From: Flagellimonas meridianipacifica
GTDB taxonomy: Bacteria; Bacteroidota; Bacteroidia; Flavobacteriales; Flavobacteriaceae
Assembly: GCF_003001695.1 (NCBI RefSeq)
Contig: NZ_PVYX01000001.1
Coordinates: 930,001-994,000 of the forward strand
Length of the DNA stretch: 64,000 nt
Reading direction: 5' to 3'
The notes under the pieces were generated by a model. That model was not told the DNA's origin, did no database searches, and saw only the letters and a list, made by a program, of their open reading frames with translations. The first letter of the stretch is position 1, and the number at the start of each line of letters is the position of its first letter. Of this stretch, positions 25,660 through 35,139 are shown piece after piece. The translations under genes and the position numbers were made by a program.

Positions 25660-28074
25660 TTATTCGCTTTCCAAACGGTCTCTTTCTTTCTTGTCAATCC
25701 CTCTTTGGTTATCGTTCAACCTAAAATTTCCGAAATTATAGGTGAAGCCAAAACGGATAAATTGAGTCTCGGGTCTTCTTCTATAAAAGTTATCTTGGTT
25801 TAGATAGCGAGACCGATATGTTGGGATATACTGCTCCAGAATATCTTCGGCGGTCAAAGAAATGGAAGCTCTATTGTCAAAAAGTGACTTGCGTAGTCCT
25901 AGGGTAAGGTTTAGTTGTTCGTCCGCAATATAGGAACCAAATAAAAACTTGGAGAGGTATGTCATGGTCACCTCTCCCGTAAAACTTCCATCTTTGGAAA
26001 TGGTAATATAATTGGCCAGATACCCATAAACCCCATCAACCTCAGCGGTAAACTCTTGATTCCCGCTTTCCACGGCTACAAAAGTCTCTTCCTCATGAAA
26101 AATAGACGTATAGGCGTACAAAAACCAGAATGGTAAAATACCCTTGCTCACCGTAAAATCCAGACCGTAGGATTGACTTCCAGTAACGTTTTGCTTCAGC
26201 TCTCGAAGGGTAAGATTTGTATTGTCCTGAAAAACTAGGTCTGCTATATTTTCACCGTTATCCCTATAGTAAATGTCAAAGAAAAACTCATTGTTCAGCG
26301 TATAATTCAAATTGAAGTTGTTGGAAAAGCTGGGGAATAACCGTGGGTTTCCTTCTTCAAAGTCATTTTCATTGAAAAAGAAACTGAAAGGATTCAGGTC
26401 ATTGTATTTAGGTCGCACAACGTTCCTTCCGTAATCAAAAGAAAAACTGTGATTTTCCGAAGGGGAATATAAGATATAGACTGAAGGAAACGGTTCAAAA
26501 AAATCCTGAGTGTTGATTTCATTTAAGGTAAGGGATGTGCCAGATGCATCAGTCAACTCACCTCTAACTCCAAGTTTCATAGACCACTTTTCCCAGTTTT
26601 TTACCCAGCTGAAATAAGCTGCATAAACGTTTTCTTCATAAACAAAAACGTCGGAGAGCGACTCATCTACTGTATCACTAAAACCAATGAAGTCTGAAAA
26701 AACAAGTTGGCTCTCAGAATCTATTGAAGAAACTTTTAGGCCAGCCTCAATTGAACCTTGCCCTAAAGGTGAGGAATAGTCCGCCTGTCCCGTAAAAATT
26801 TGAATGTCCTGTGTAGCATCGGAGTTAAATCCAAAATCCCTGATAAATCCTCCTGTTCCATCAAAATATGACGAGTTTAGACTTTGAAATGAACTTCCAT
26901 CATAAAATGTATAATGCCCATTGAACGCCAACTTTGCTCCCTGTTTCTTTAGCTTATGTTCATAGGTAAGGTCAACCGCTAAATTAGTGTTGTCCAAGTT
27001 CGTATCGCTCTGGGTATTGAAGGTTGAATCTAGTTGAGCTTGCGCATTGAAAATGTCATTTTCCAATTGGTTCTCCCTGCTCTGGTCAAGGTTAAATGCC
27101 AAGTTTGAAGTCAGATTCAAACTATTTCTTGAATCCAGTTCATAGTCCACAATGATATTAGCATTCTGAGGAGTGGAAGTATCTATTTGTTCATACTCTG
27201 TATCCCAAACCGAAAAGACATTGTCCTCTTCATTGATAAAGTTGATTCCTTTGTCTGTTTTTCTGATTTCTTTCTTTGGATTGATGGAATAGTTCGCAAA
27301 CAGATTCAACTTTTCCGTTTTGTAATAATGACTTGTCCCAAAGCTATACTTTGGAAATACGGCTTGTGTAGCACTTCCATTGATGCTTCCCTTATATCCG
27401 GGTGTTATAGCTTTGCTGGTTACAATGTTTAAAATGGGTCCGTCTTCAGCATCATACCTCGCTGATGGATTGGTGATTACTTCCACAGATTTTATGTTGG
27501 CTCCTGAGAACCCTTGAAGCAAATCGCGTACTTCTTGGCCTGACAACTGGACCTTGCGGTCGTTAAGATAAACTGTAGCCGATTGACCTCTAATTTGCAG
27601 TTCTTCTTGATTTATGATCACCCCAGGTGTGCTTCTCAAAATATCCCAAGAACTCCCTTGTGAGACCACGCTATTCTCCACATAAAAGACCAATCTATCC
27701 GTGAGGCGTTGAACTGTAGGTCGTTTTGCAGTCACTACCACCTCATCCAAATTGGTGCTGGAAGGTATGATCAAGGCTCCCAATGAGACATCGGCAGTAA
27801 TATCCAGACCTCTTGGTATTGATCCAACACCAATATAGCTTGCTTGAAGCAGATAAAGATTTGGTTGTACCTCTTGAAGAATAAATCTTCCGGTATCATC
27901 GGTAGATGTTCCTTGGACAAAGGTAGAATCTGCTGCCCGGAGCAATAAGACATTGGCAAAAGCAATGGAATTGTTGTCTTCGTCCACCACTTTTCCAGTT
28001 ATCTTATAGGTTTGCCCCCAAGATAAAATAGAAGTCAAGAAAGCAATGCAAAAAACCGAGGTGGAGCGATTCAT
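25660..28074 (-). CDS. outer-membrane beta-barrel protein of TonB-receptor type
   Basis: An 804-residue protein with a signal peptide (ending near SILSWGQ), a CarboxypepD_reg domain (about 22-105: YKITGKVVDEDNNSIAFANVLL), a TonB plug domain (about 115-220: DEVVVTAKRPTVQ, VYLNDRKVQLSGQEV, SVEVITNPSARYDAEDG) and a C-terminal barrel family (OMP_b-brl_3) with alternating beta strands ending in FIRFGFTYNFGNFRL. The position of a last aromatic residue is obscured by a 20-residue charged extension after the barrel, which is unusual. Barrel, plug and regulatory domains suggest TonB-linked uptake, but the substrate is unknown. Confidence 0.88.
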   Translation of the reverse strand: MNRSTSVFCIAFLTSILSWGQTYKITGKVVDEDNNSIAFANVLLLRAADSTFVQGTSTDDTGRFILQEVQPNLYLLQASYIGVGSIPRGLDITADVSLGALIIPSSTNLDEVVVTAKRPTVQRLTDRLVFYVENSVVSQGSSWDILRSTPGVIINQEELQIRGQSATVYLNDRKVQLSGQEVRDLLQGFSGANIKSVEVITNPSARYDAEDGPILNIVTSKAITPGYKGSINGSATQAVFPKYSFGTSHYYKTEKLNLFANYSINPKKEIRKTDKGINFINEEDNVFSVWDTEYEQIDTSTPQNANIIVDYELDSRNSLNLTSNLAFNLDQSRENQLENDIFNAQAQLDSTFNTQSDTNLDNTNLAVDLTYEHKLKKQGAKLAFNGHYTFYDGSSFQSLNSSYFDGTGGFIRDFGFNSDATQDIQIFTGQADYSSPLGQGSIEAGLKVSSIDSESQLVFSDFIGFSDTVDESLSDVFVYEENVYAAYFSWVKNWEKWSMKLGVRGELTDASGTSLTLNEINTQDFFEPFPSVYILYSPSENHSFSFDYGRNVVRPKYNDLNPFSFFFNENDFEEGNPRLFPSFSNNFNLNYTLNNEFFFDIYYRDNGENIADLVFQDNTNLTLRELKQNVTGSQSYGLDFTVSKGILPFWFLYAYTSIFHEEETFVAVESGNQEFTAEVDGVYGYLANYITISKDGSFTGEVTMTYLSKFLFGSYIADEQLNLTLGLRKSLFDNRASISLTAEDILEQYIPTYRSRYLNQDNFYRRRPETQFIRFGFTYNFGNFRLNDNQRGIDKKERDRLESE

Positions 28075-28178
28075 TTACAAATGGGGTTGAATATCAAATC
28101 TAATAAAATATTTTAGAGTCTTTTGGAGAGCAAGTATTGCAATCTTATAAAAAAAGAAGGTCTGGGAGTTAAAAGGCC

Positions 28179-28186
28179 TATATTTG
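28179..28186 (+). promoter_or_regulatory. candidate -7 box for lepA
   Basis: TATATTTG matches the TAnnTTTG consensus and predicts a transcript start near 28192, about 32 bases before the ATG at 28225. This supports the shorter lepA start. The -33 element is not evident. Confidence 0.4.
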
Positions 28187-28224
28187 CAGTTGATTTGAAA
28201 CGTTTTACAACGTGCCCTTTTGAT

Positions 28225-30021
28225 ATGGAAATGATTCGAAATTTTTGCATAATTGCACATATTGATCATGGTAAAAGTACTTTGGCCGATCGTTTGTTGG
28301 ATTTTACCGGTTCGGTCACCGAACGCGAAAAACAAGATCAGCTTTTGGACAATATGGACCTGGAACGGGAGCGTGGCATTACTATAAAAAGCCATGCAAT
28401 CCAAATGGAGTATGTATATGGGGGAGAAACCTATGTTTTAAATCTTATCGATACCCCGGGACATGTGGATTTTTCCTATGAAGTTTCCCGCTCTATCGCA
28501 GCTTGTGAAGGTGCTTTGCTCGTAGTTGACGCCGCTCAGAGCATTCAGGCACAGACCATTTCCAATTTGTATTTAGCCCTGGAAAATGACCTGGAAATAA
28601 TTCCTGTCTTAAATAAAGTGGACCTACCAAGCGCAAATCCCGAAGAAGTTACGGATGACATTGTTGATTTGCTGGGCTGTGATCCAGAAGAAGTGATTCC
28701 AGCAAGCGCTAAAACAGGTGTTGGAATAGAGGATATTCTAAATGCCATTATTGAAAGGGTTCCTGCTCCAGAAGGTGATCCGGATGAACCCTTGCAAGCG
28801 TTGGTATTCGATTCGGTTTATAATCCTTTTAGAGGGGTTGAAACTTACTTTAGGGTAGTAAATGGTGAAATCAAGAAAGGACAAAAGATAAAATTTGTAG
28901 CCACTGGCAAGGACTATTTTGCAGATGAAATTGGCACATTGAAGCTCAATCAAATTCCAAAAAATAAAATTTCTTCTGGAGATGTGGGCTATCTAATTAC
29001 AGGAATAAAAGATGCAAGAGAGGTTAAAGTTGGAGATACCATTACCGATGCCAATACACCCACCCAAAATGCCATTGAGGGGTTTGAGGATGTAAAACCT
29101 ATGGTTTTTGCTGGTATTTATCCTGTGGATACGGAAGATTTTGAAGAGTTACGCTCTTCGATGGAAAAGCTTCAGTTGAATGACGCTTCTTTGGTATTTA
29201 CTCCAGAAAGTAGTGCAGCCTTAGGTTTTGGTTTCCGTTGCGGATTTTTGGGTATGCTCCACATGGAAATTATTCAGGAACGTTTGGAGCGTGAGTTTAA
29301 CATGACCGTAATCACTACAGTGCCCAACGTAAGCTATCACGCCTATACCACTAAAGACAGGGAAACTGCGTTAATTGTGAACAATCCTTCCGACCTGCCT
29401 GACCCCTCAACTGTAGACCGGGTAGAGGAGCCTTATATCAAAGCAACCATAATCACAAAAGCCGATTTTGTGGGCAACGTGATGTCGCTCTGTATTGAAA
29501 AACGAGGTCAGATTACAAACCAGACCTACTTGACTACAGAGCGGGTAGAGCTCACCTTCGATATGCCCCTCGCCGAGATTGTCTTTGACTTTTACGACCG
29601 ATTGAAAACCGTTTCAAAAGGGTATGCCTCTTTTGATTATGCACCCATAGGCATGCGAACCTCCAAATTGGTCCGAGTAGATATTTTGTTGAATTCGCAA
29701 CCTGTCGACGCCTTATCCGCATTGGTTCATTTTGATAATGCTCAGACCATCGGCAAAAAAATGTGTGAAAAACTCAAGGAACTTATCCCAAGACAACAAT
29801 TTGATATTCCGATTCAAGCGGCGATTGGTTCTAAAATCATTTCCAGGGAAACCATCAAAGCACTTCGTAAAGATGTTACCGCCAAATGTTATGGAGGTGA
29901 TATTTCCCGAAAGCGAAAACTGCTTGAAAAGCAGAAAAAGGGAAAAAAGCGAATGCGTCAAGTAGGCAATGTTGAAATTCCGCAACAAGCGTTTATGGCC
30001 GTTTTAAAACTGAATGATTAA
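28225..30021 (+). CDS. lepA: elongation factor 4 (LepA)
   Basis: A 598-residue translational GTPase that back-translocates ribosomes and helps 30S assembly. The GTPase domain has G1 [11 protein letters not shown]2/G3 RERGITI and DTPGHVDF, and G4 NKVD. EF-G-like domains follow, and the Lep-specific C-terminal domain includes [21 protein letters not shown], the classical basic tail. The start at 28225 ([17 protein letters not shown]) is chosen because it matches the conserved LepA N-terminus and length; an in-frame ATG 34 codons upstream would add a non-homologous extension crossing the predicted promoter. It is divergent from the barrel protein gene. Confidence 0.97.
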   Translation: MEMIRNFCIIAHIDHGKSTLADRLLDFTGSVTEREKQDQLLDNMDLERERGITIKSHAIQMEYVYGGETYVLNLIDTPGHVDFSYEVSRSIAACEGALLVVDAAQSIQAQTISNLYLALENDLEIIPVLNKVDLPSANPEEVTDDIVDLLGCDPEEVIPASAKTGVGIEDILNAIIERVPAPEGDPDEPLQALVFDSVYNPFRGVETYFRVVNGEIKKGQKIKFVATGKDYFADEIGTLKLNQIPKNKISSGDVGYLITGIKDAREVKVGDTITDANTPTQNAIEGFEDVKPMVFAGIYPVDTEDFEELRSSMEKLQLNDASLVFTPESSAALGFGFRCGFLGMLHMEIIQERLEREFNMTVITTVPNVSYHAYTTKDRETALIVNNPSDLPDPSTVDRVEEPYIKATIITKADFVGNVMSLCIEKRGQITNQTYLTTERVELTFDMPLAEIVFDFYDRLKTVSKGYASFDYAPIGMRTSKLVRVDILLNSQPVDALSALVHFDNAQTIGKKMCEKLKELIPRQQFDIPIQAAIGSKIISRETIKALRKDVTAKCYGGDISRKRKLLEKQKKGKKRMRQVGNVEIPQQAFMAVLKLND

Positions 30022-30154
30022 TCTGAATGCAACTTCAAAACAACCGATTTTTCAATACAAAACCCGGCATAATTGACCAATACCTTGCGCCGGTTGATGA
30101 ATATCCTTGCTATTAAACTAGAAGCATTGATTTCAACAACATTCAAATAAAAAA

Positions 30155-30180
30155 GCGCTCTAAAAAAGAGCGCCTTTGAT
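30155..30180 (-). terminator. Rho-independent terminator for the small lipoprotein gene
   Basis: GCGCTCT and AGAGCGC form a 7-bp stem with a 5-base loop at 30155-30173. On the minus strand the stem is followed by a run of seven T, starting about 28 bases beyond the lipoprotein stop. On the plus strand only CTTTG follows, so it mainly serves the minus-strand gene. Confidence 0.8.
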
Positions 30181-30200
30181 TCATCTTAGCTATATTTTGT

Positions 30201-30461
30201 TTAATTGCAATCTGCTATTAAACCCAATTGAGCGATAAAAGCATCAAATGAAATACCTTCCAAATCAACTGTTTCTGATTCTCCTTCTGTTGTAGCTGTA
30301 ACAGTTCCGTCTCCATTATCACAATATTCGGTTGAAGTGGTAATATCTAAAAGAGTTATTGAACATGTTGTACAGTTGGACGATGAACTGTCATCATCAC
30401 TGGAACAACCAGTAAAACCGATAGAAGCCAATAATGCAAAAGCAAAAATTATTTTTTTCAT
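30201..30461 (-). CDS. small lipoprotein of unknown function
   Basis: An 86-residue lipoprotein: the signal MKKIIFAFALLASIGFTGC carries a lipobox with Cys19, followed by an Asp/Ser-rich spacer (SSDDDSSSSN). The mature part has several cysteines (NCTTC, STEYCDNGDG, ADCN at the end) that may form disulfides. The start at 30461 is preferred because the reading frame upstream encodes nothing signal-like. No family is recognised; such acidic-spacer lipoproteins are often displayed on the surface in Bacteroidota. A terminator follows. Confidence 0.75.
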   Translation of the reverse strand: MKKIIFAFALLASIGFTGCSSDDDSSSSNCTTCSITLLDITTSTEYCDNGDGTVTATTEGESETVDLEGISFDAFIAQLGLIADCN

Positions 30462-30577
30462 AATACTTAAAAGATTAGAGGTTAAATGTTTTTCGTAAAC
30501 AAATAACCGCATCAAATCTTTTTAAGCCTAAAACTTGTTGTGAATTTGTAAGAAAATGTGGCGCACGGTCAAACTTG

Positions 30578-32416
30578 TTAGGAAACCTGCTCTTCCAATT
30601 CAAAGACTTTTCCCAAATAAACCAATTTATATCCATCACCATTTGGATTAAAATCTTTGTAGTTGAGGGGCATGATGTCAATGTTTCCATCTGGCGATTT
30701 GGTGAAAATCGGTACAATATCCATATCCTGACTCGCGGTTTCCATAAGTGCATCATAATGCGCCTTGTCCTTAATATCTGCTTCATGGATGGAAGGGTAT
30801 TTCTCCGAAGTTTCTGTAAACTTTATAAAATCGTAGGTGGGTGAGAAAAGACCATTGGCTGGCAAGTTTTCCGGATGATTTATTTCTTCAGTACTTGCAA
30901 GACGAAAGGCTCCATTCTCGCCAAATTGTTTTTCGAACTTATTCAACGCGAAAGTGTTTATGTCCGTATTGCCAGTCAAGGCAATCAAATAGCCAACATC
31001 ATTTAATTCAATATTATCGGTTAGTGCATCTGAATAAATGTCGGCCACTAGGGCTTCTAAGCCTATCTTTTTAGCCTTATCAACATTAGTTTGATTGTTA
31101 TCAATAAGTACCACGTGCCTATTATTCTTTTTAAGGTAGTTGCCAATAAGGCGGGAAATTTTGGACGCTCCTATAATAAGTATACCATCAGATTGTTTGA
31201 GAAAAACCCCGACAACCTTGGCAAAAAATCGTGCTGTCGTGGCATTCAATAAAACTGTTCCCAGAACAATCATGAACACCAAAGGGGTAATATATTCGGC
31301 TCCTGGTTCGCCTTTAATCAGCAGTTTGGAGCCAAAAAGCGATGCGATACCCGCAGCTACAATACCCCTAGGGCCTACCCAACCGATGAACAGTTTTTCG
31401 TTAAATTTCAAATTTGAACCTTGTGTGCTTATAAATACTCCTAGAGGTCGGATTATAAAAACAATCACCGCGAACAGAATTGCAGAGTTCCAGTTATAAA
31501 CCAATTCCATATCTCTGATATTAATATTGGCAGCCAAAAGAATAAAAAGAATGGATATCAATAGCACGCTAAGGGATTCCTTAAAGTATAGCAACTCTTT
31601 CAGATTGGGTAAATTCATATTCCCCAATACCATGCCCATTACCACAACAGCCAAAAGCCCAGATTCATGGGCAAACAAATCGGACTCCACAAAAACTAAA
31701 AGCACCACTGAAAGCGAGACCACATTCAATAAATAATGTGGAATAAAGTTTCTTTTAATGGCAAATGCCAAGGCATGCGCAAAGGTGAACCCAAAGGTAG
31801 TGCCGAACAATAAGATTTTCCCAAATTCAATAAGGGCTGTTTTGGTGAATGCCTGACCTTCACCAACACTAATGAACTCAAAAACAAGTACCGCGACCAA
31901 AGCGCCTATTGGATCTATGAGAATTCCCTCCCATTTCAAAACGGTAGAAACGTCCTTTTTTAAAGGAATGTTTCTCAATATGGGTGCAATAACTGTCGGG
32001 CCGGTAACAATAATCAGTGCGGAGAACAAAAACGAAATTTGCCAAGACAAATCAAAAATATAGTGAGCTGCTACACCTGCTCCAAAAAAAGTGACTATTG
32101 TACCTAAAGTAATCAGCTTAGTTATTACAGGGCCCACATTTGCAATCTCCGCACGCTTCAAAGTAAGTCCCCCTTCGAAAAGTATAATACTAATGGCCAA
32201 TGAAACAAAGTAATACAGTCCATCCCCTGGGAAAAGTCCCTTGGTTCCATTCCAAATAGGTTCTATTAACTTGGAACCATCTTCAGTATAAAGCGTGGCT
32301 ATCGGACCGACCAAAAGCCCTATCAAAATTAGAGGTAAAATAGCAGGTAGCTTTAACCTCCATGCCATCCATTGTGCTATGATTCCAAGAATAATAATTC
32401 CCGCCAGTTCGAGCAT
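30578..32416 (-). CDS. CPA1-type cation:proton antiporter with TrkA-N domain
   Basis: A 612-residue inner-membrane protein: about 12 hydrophobic segments (residues 1-395) of the Na+/H+ exchanger family with LILIGLLVGPIA and the conserved ILFEGGLTLK, GPTVIAPILRNIPL and GPRGIVAAGIASLFG motifs. A cytoplasmic TrkA-N (RCK) nucleotide-binding domain at about 405-520 follows (ILIIGASKISRLIGNYL, VVLIDNN). The RCK domain suggests regulation by nucleotide or NAD(H). It is probably involved in pH or Na+/K+ homeostasis; the ion cannot be decided. It is convergent with no gene and lies about 115 bases upstream of a lipoprotein gene. Confidence 0.88.
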   Translation of the reverse strand: MLELAGIIILGIIAQWMAWRLKLPAILPLILIGLLVGPIATLYTEDGSKLIEPIWNGTKGLFPGDGLYYFVSLAISIILFEGGLTLKRAEIANVGPVITKLITLGTIVTFFGAGVAAHYIFDLSWQISFLFSALIIVTGPTVIAPILRNIPLKKDVSTVLKWEGILIDPIGALVAVLVFEFISVGEGQAFTKTALIEFGKILLFGTTFGFTFAHALAFAIKRNFIPHYLLNVVSLSVVLLVFVESDLFAHESGLLAVVVMGMVLGNMNLPNLKELLYFKESLSVLLISILFILLAANINIRDMELVYNWNSAILFAVIVFIIRPLGVFISTQGSNLKFNEKLFIGWVGPRGIVAAGIASLFGSKLLIKGEPGAEYITPLVFMIVLGTVLLNATTARFFAKVVGVFLKQSDGILIIGASKISRLIGNYLKKNNRHVVLIDNNQTNVDKAKKIGLEALVADIYSDALTDNIELNDVGYLIALTGNTDINTFALNKFEKQFGENGAFRLASTEEINHPENLPANGLFSPTYDFIKFTETSEKYPSIHEADIKDKAHYDALMETASQDMDIVPIFTKSPDGNIDIMPLNYKDFNPNGDGYKLVYLGKVFELEEQVS

Positions 32417-32596
32417 CGGTCAATTTTTGGTTAAAATAGGATTTTTCTTCCAATTTTTGGCCCATTCTGGGGTGATCGCATGGAAATCAGGGAGATTTAT
32501 TCCATTTCACATTTTGTTAAAAAAGGGCCAATAATATTTCCATTTTAAAGACAAACTGTCTAGGTTTTCTTATTTTGCGCGTCCTTTGCTTTTCAA

Positions 32597-33460
32597 ATGA
32601 CGCTTTATCCCGTTGAGACTGGTAATTTTAAGTTAGATGGTGGGGCCATGTTCGGTGTGGTTCCCAAATCACTTTGGACCAGAACCAATCCTGCGGATTC
32701 CAATAATATGATTGACCTGGCGGCGCGTTGTCTTCTTATTGAGGATGGAAATCGGTTGATTTTAATCGATTCAGGTCTCGGAAACAAACAATCCGAAAAG
32801 TTTTTCAGCTACTATTACCAATGGGGTAACCATACGTTGGATGGTTCTCTGCAAAAATTGGGCTTTCATAGAGATGATATCACCGATGTCTTTATGACCC
32901 ACCTTCATTTTGACCACTGCGGAGGAAGCATACAATGGAACTCTGACAGGACCGGGTATGAACCTGCTTTTAAAAACGCGAAGTTTTGGTCCAACAAGGA
33001 CCATTGGGAGTGGGCCATTCATCCCAATGCCCGAGAAAAGGCTTCTTTCCTAAAGGAAAACCTACTTCCAATGCAGGAAAGTGGCCGGTTGAATTTTATC
33101 CAAAGAGATGATTCCAGTTTCATTGAGAATTGTGAACTTGGTTTTGATGTTCTTTTTGTTGATGGGCATACTGAAAAGCAAATGCTACCCTTTATCCAAT
33201 ACAAAGGAAAGACATTGGTTTTTGTCGCCGACCTTATTCCAACCGTTGGTCACATTCCTTTGCCATACGTCATGGGCTATGATATGAGACCTCTACAGAC
33301 CCTAGAAGAAAAAGAGGTTTTTTTGAAGAAGGCAGCAGACAATAAATACATACTCTTTTTTGAACATGACGCCCACAATGAGCTATGCACATTGAAACAT
33401 ACCGAAAAAGGGGTTCGGTTGGACGAATTGTTCTCCTTCAATGAATTGTTAACCCCCTAA
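32597..33460 (+). CDS. metallo-beta-lactamase-fold hydrolase
   Basis: A 287-residue soluble MBL-fold hydrolase. The metal site is clear: THLHFDHCGG with His102, His104, Asp106 and His107, then VDGHTEKQMLPF and VFVADLIPT (bridging Asp), with the last His in FEHDAH. Similar enzymes include N-acyl homoserine lactonases and other lactonases; the arrangement resembles the AttM/quorum-quenching type but no substrate can be claimed. It is a single gene divergent from the antiporter. The start is supported by length and the MTLYPVETGNFKLDGG N-terminus. Confidence 0.88.
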   Translation: MTLYPVETGNFKLDGGAMFGVVPKSLWTRTNPADSNNMIDLAARCLLIEDGNRLILIDSGLGNKQSEKFFSYYYQWGNHTLDGSLQKLGFHRDDITDVFMTHLHFDHCGGSIQWNSDRTGYEPAFKNAKFWSNKDHWEWAIHPNAREKASFLKENLLPMQESGRLNFIQRDDSSFIENCELGFDVLFVDGHTEKQMLPFIQYKGKTLVFVADLIPTVGHIPLPYVMGYDMRPLQTLEEKEVFLKKAADNKYILFFEHDAHNELCTLKHTEKGVRLDELFSFNELLTP

Positions 33461-33490
33461 AGCTGTTTATATTACATTAAAATACATTTT

Positions 33491-35137
33491 ATGATTACTA
33501 CATATACCAAACTCTCCGCAGTTCTTTCTCTTTCAATTTTATTGGTAGGTTGCGGAGCTACTACATTGGTGGCAACACCTGTAGCAAATATTGATACCGT
33601 TCCTTTGAAGATTACGGAGCTAACAGAGGCCCAACAGAAAACTTGGGGACATGCTGACCTTATCGCCGATACCATTCCCGGTATGAGCGTGGACAAAGCA
33701 TATAAGGAAATCATCAAAAACAGAAAAGGGAAAAAGGTCGTTGTTGCTGTTGTGGATTCAGGGATAGACCTGGAACACGAAGATTTGGATGATGTGCTTT
33801 GGACCAATAAAGATGAAAAGCCCAACAATGGAATAGATGATGATGACAATGGATATGTGGATGACATTCATGGATACAATTTTTTAGGAGAATCCTATAA
33901 CGAACAACTTGAGTATGCCCGAATGCTTCGTTTGAATATTGGAGATGCTTCAACACGAGCTAAAGCAAGGTTATTGTTGGACAAGGAATATCCTGAAGCC
34001 GTACAAAACAAACAGCAATATGAACAAATACTCCAAGTAGTAAAAAACGCAGATGAAGCTGCAAGAAAAGCTTTGGGCAAAGAAGTATATTCAAAGGAAG
34101 ATTTAAATACCATTGAAGACAAGAGTGAACAAATGCAGCAAAACGTTGCAATTCTCAGCCAAATGTTTTCTTATGGTGATGATATTCCCAAAGTCATTGA
34201 TGAACTAAATGAGGGAATAACCTACTTTGCCGAGCAGGTCAATTACAATTTGAATAAAGATTTTGATGGAAGAAAGCCTGTAGGTGACGATCCCTATAAC
34301 TTTAATGACAAATCATACGGCAACGGAAACCCAAAAAACAGGGTTGAAAGCGAAAGTCACGGTACACATGTGGCGGGAATTATCGCTGCAGAACGAAACA
34401 ACGGAAAAGGCGTTAACGGGGTTGCAAAAAACGTAGAAATCATGAGTCTAAGAGCCGTTCCAAATGGTGATGAATATGATAAGGATATTGCCTTGGCTAT
34501 TAGATATGCTGTGGACAACGGGGCTAAAATCATTAACTGTAGCTTCGGGAAATCGTTTTCTCCAAATGCAGAATGGGTATACGACGCTATTAAATATGCT
34601 GCTTCCAAAGACGTTCTTATTGTACATGCAGCAGGAAATGATGGAAATGATTTGGACAATCCTGACAATCCCAATTATCCAAATGACCATAAGTTTTCAG
34701 GTTCCGAAATTTCCAATAATGTAATTACCGTAGGTGCATTGACCAGTAAGTACGGTTCGGAAATGGTAGCAGGTTTTTCAAATTATGGTTCTCAAAACGT
34801 TGACGTTTTTGCTCCTGGTGCAGAAATATATTCGACGCTACCAAATAATTCATACGATTTTCAAGGAGGAACTTCTATGGCGGCACCCGCCGTGGCAGGA
34901 ATAGCTGCATTAATTCGCTCATATTACCCACAACTATCCGCAGCGCAGGTAAAGCAAGTTCTTATGCATTCTGGTCTAACCACAAAAACCTCTGTGATAG
35001 TTTCCGGGGATGCTTCAAAAGCCACCACTTTTAGCAGCATCTCTAAATCTGGTAAAATGGTCAATGCTTACAATGCTTTGCTCTTGGCCGACAACATTTC
35101 AAAAGGAAGACAAAGATTGGCTTCAAATACAAAATAA
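33491..35137 (+). CDS. S8 family serine peptidase (subtilase), lipoprotein
   Basis: A 548-residue subtilisin-like protease with a lipoprotein signal (LSILLVGC), so it is probably anchored in the outer membrane. The catalytic triad is Asp89 in VVDSGIDLEHED, His290 in ESHGTHVAGI and Ser462 in GGTSMAAPAVAG; the oxyanion Asn lies in HAAGNDG. An insertion of about 150 residues separates Asp and His, with alpha-helical charged sequence (residues 135-265), unlike short subtilases. It is followed after 2 bases by an M1 peptidase gene, suggesting a protein-digestion operon. Confidence 0.93.
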   Translation: MITTYTKLSAVLSLSILLVGCGATTLVATPVANIDTVPLKITELTEAQQKTWGHADLIADTIPGMSVDKAYKEIIKNRKGKKVVVAVVDSGIDLEHEDLDDVLWTNKDEKPNNGIDDDDNGYVDDIHGYNFLGESYNEQLEYARMLRLNIGDASTRAKARLLLDKEYPEAVQNKQQYEQILQVVKNADEAARKALGKEVYSKEDLNTIEDKSEQMQQNVAILSQMFSYGDDIPKVIDELNEGITYFAEQVNYNLNKDFDGRKPVGDDPYNFNDKSYGNGNPKNRVESESHGTHVAGIIAAERNNGKGVNGVAKNVEIMSLRAVPNGDEYDKDIALAIRYAVDNGAKIINCSFGKSFSPNAEWVYDAIKYAASKDVLIVHAAGNDGNDLDNPDNPNYPNDHKFSGSEISNNVITVGALTSKYGSEMVAGFSNYGSQNVDVFAPGAEIYSTLPNNSYDFQGGTSMAAPAVAGIAALIRSYYPQLSAAQVKQVLMHSGLTTKTSVIVSGDASKATTFSSISKSGKMVNAYNALLLADNISKGRQRLASNTK

Positions 35138-35139
35138 AA

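Noticed and set aside
28123..28224. N-terminal extension of lepA
   Set aside because: It adds 34 non-conserved residues and crosses the predicted promoter; the ATG at 28225 matches the family start.
28075..28404. Minus-strand frame over the lepA promoter and start
   Set aside because: It is antisense to lepA and has no sensible composition.
30475..30786. Minus-strand frame at the end of the antiporter gene
   Set aside because: It is a shifted reading of the antiporter C-terminus, with Trp/Arg-rich nonsense composition.
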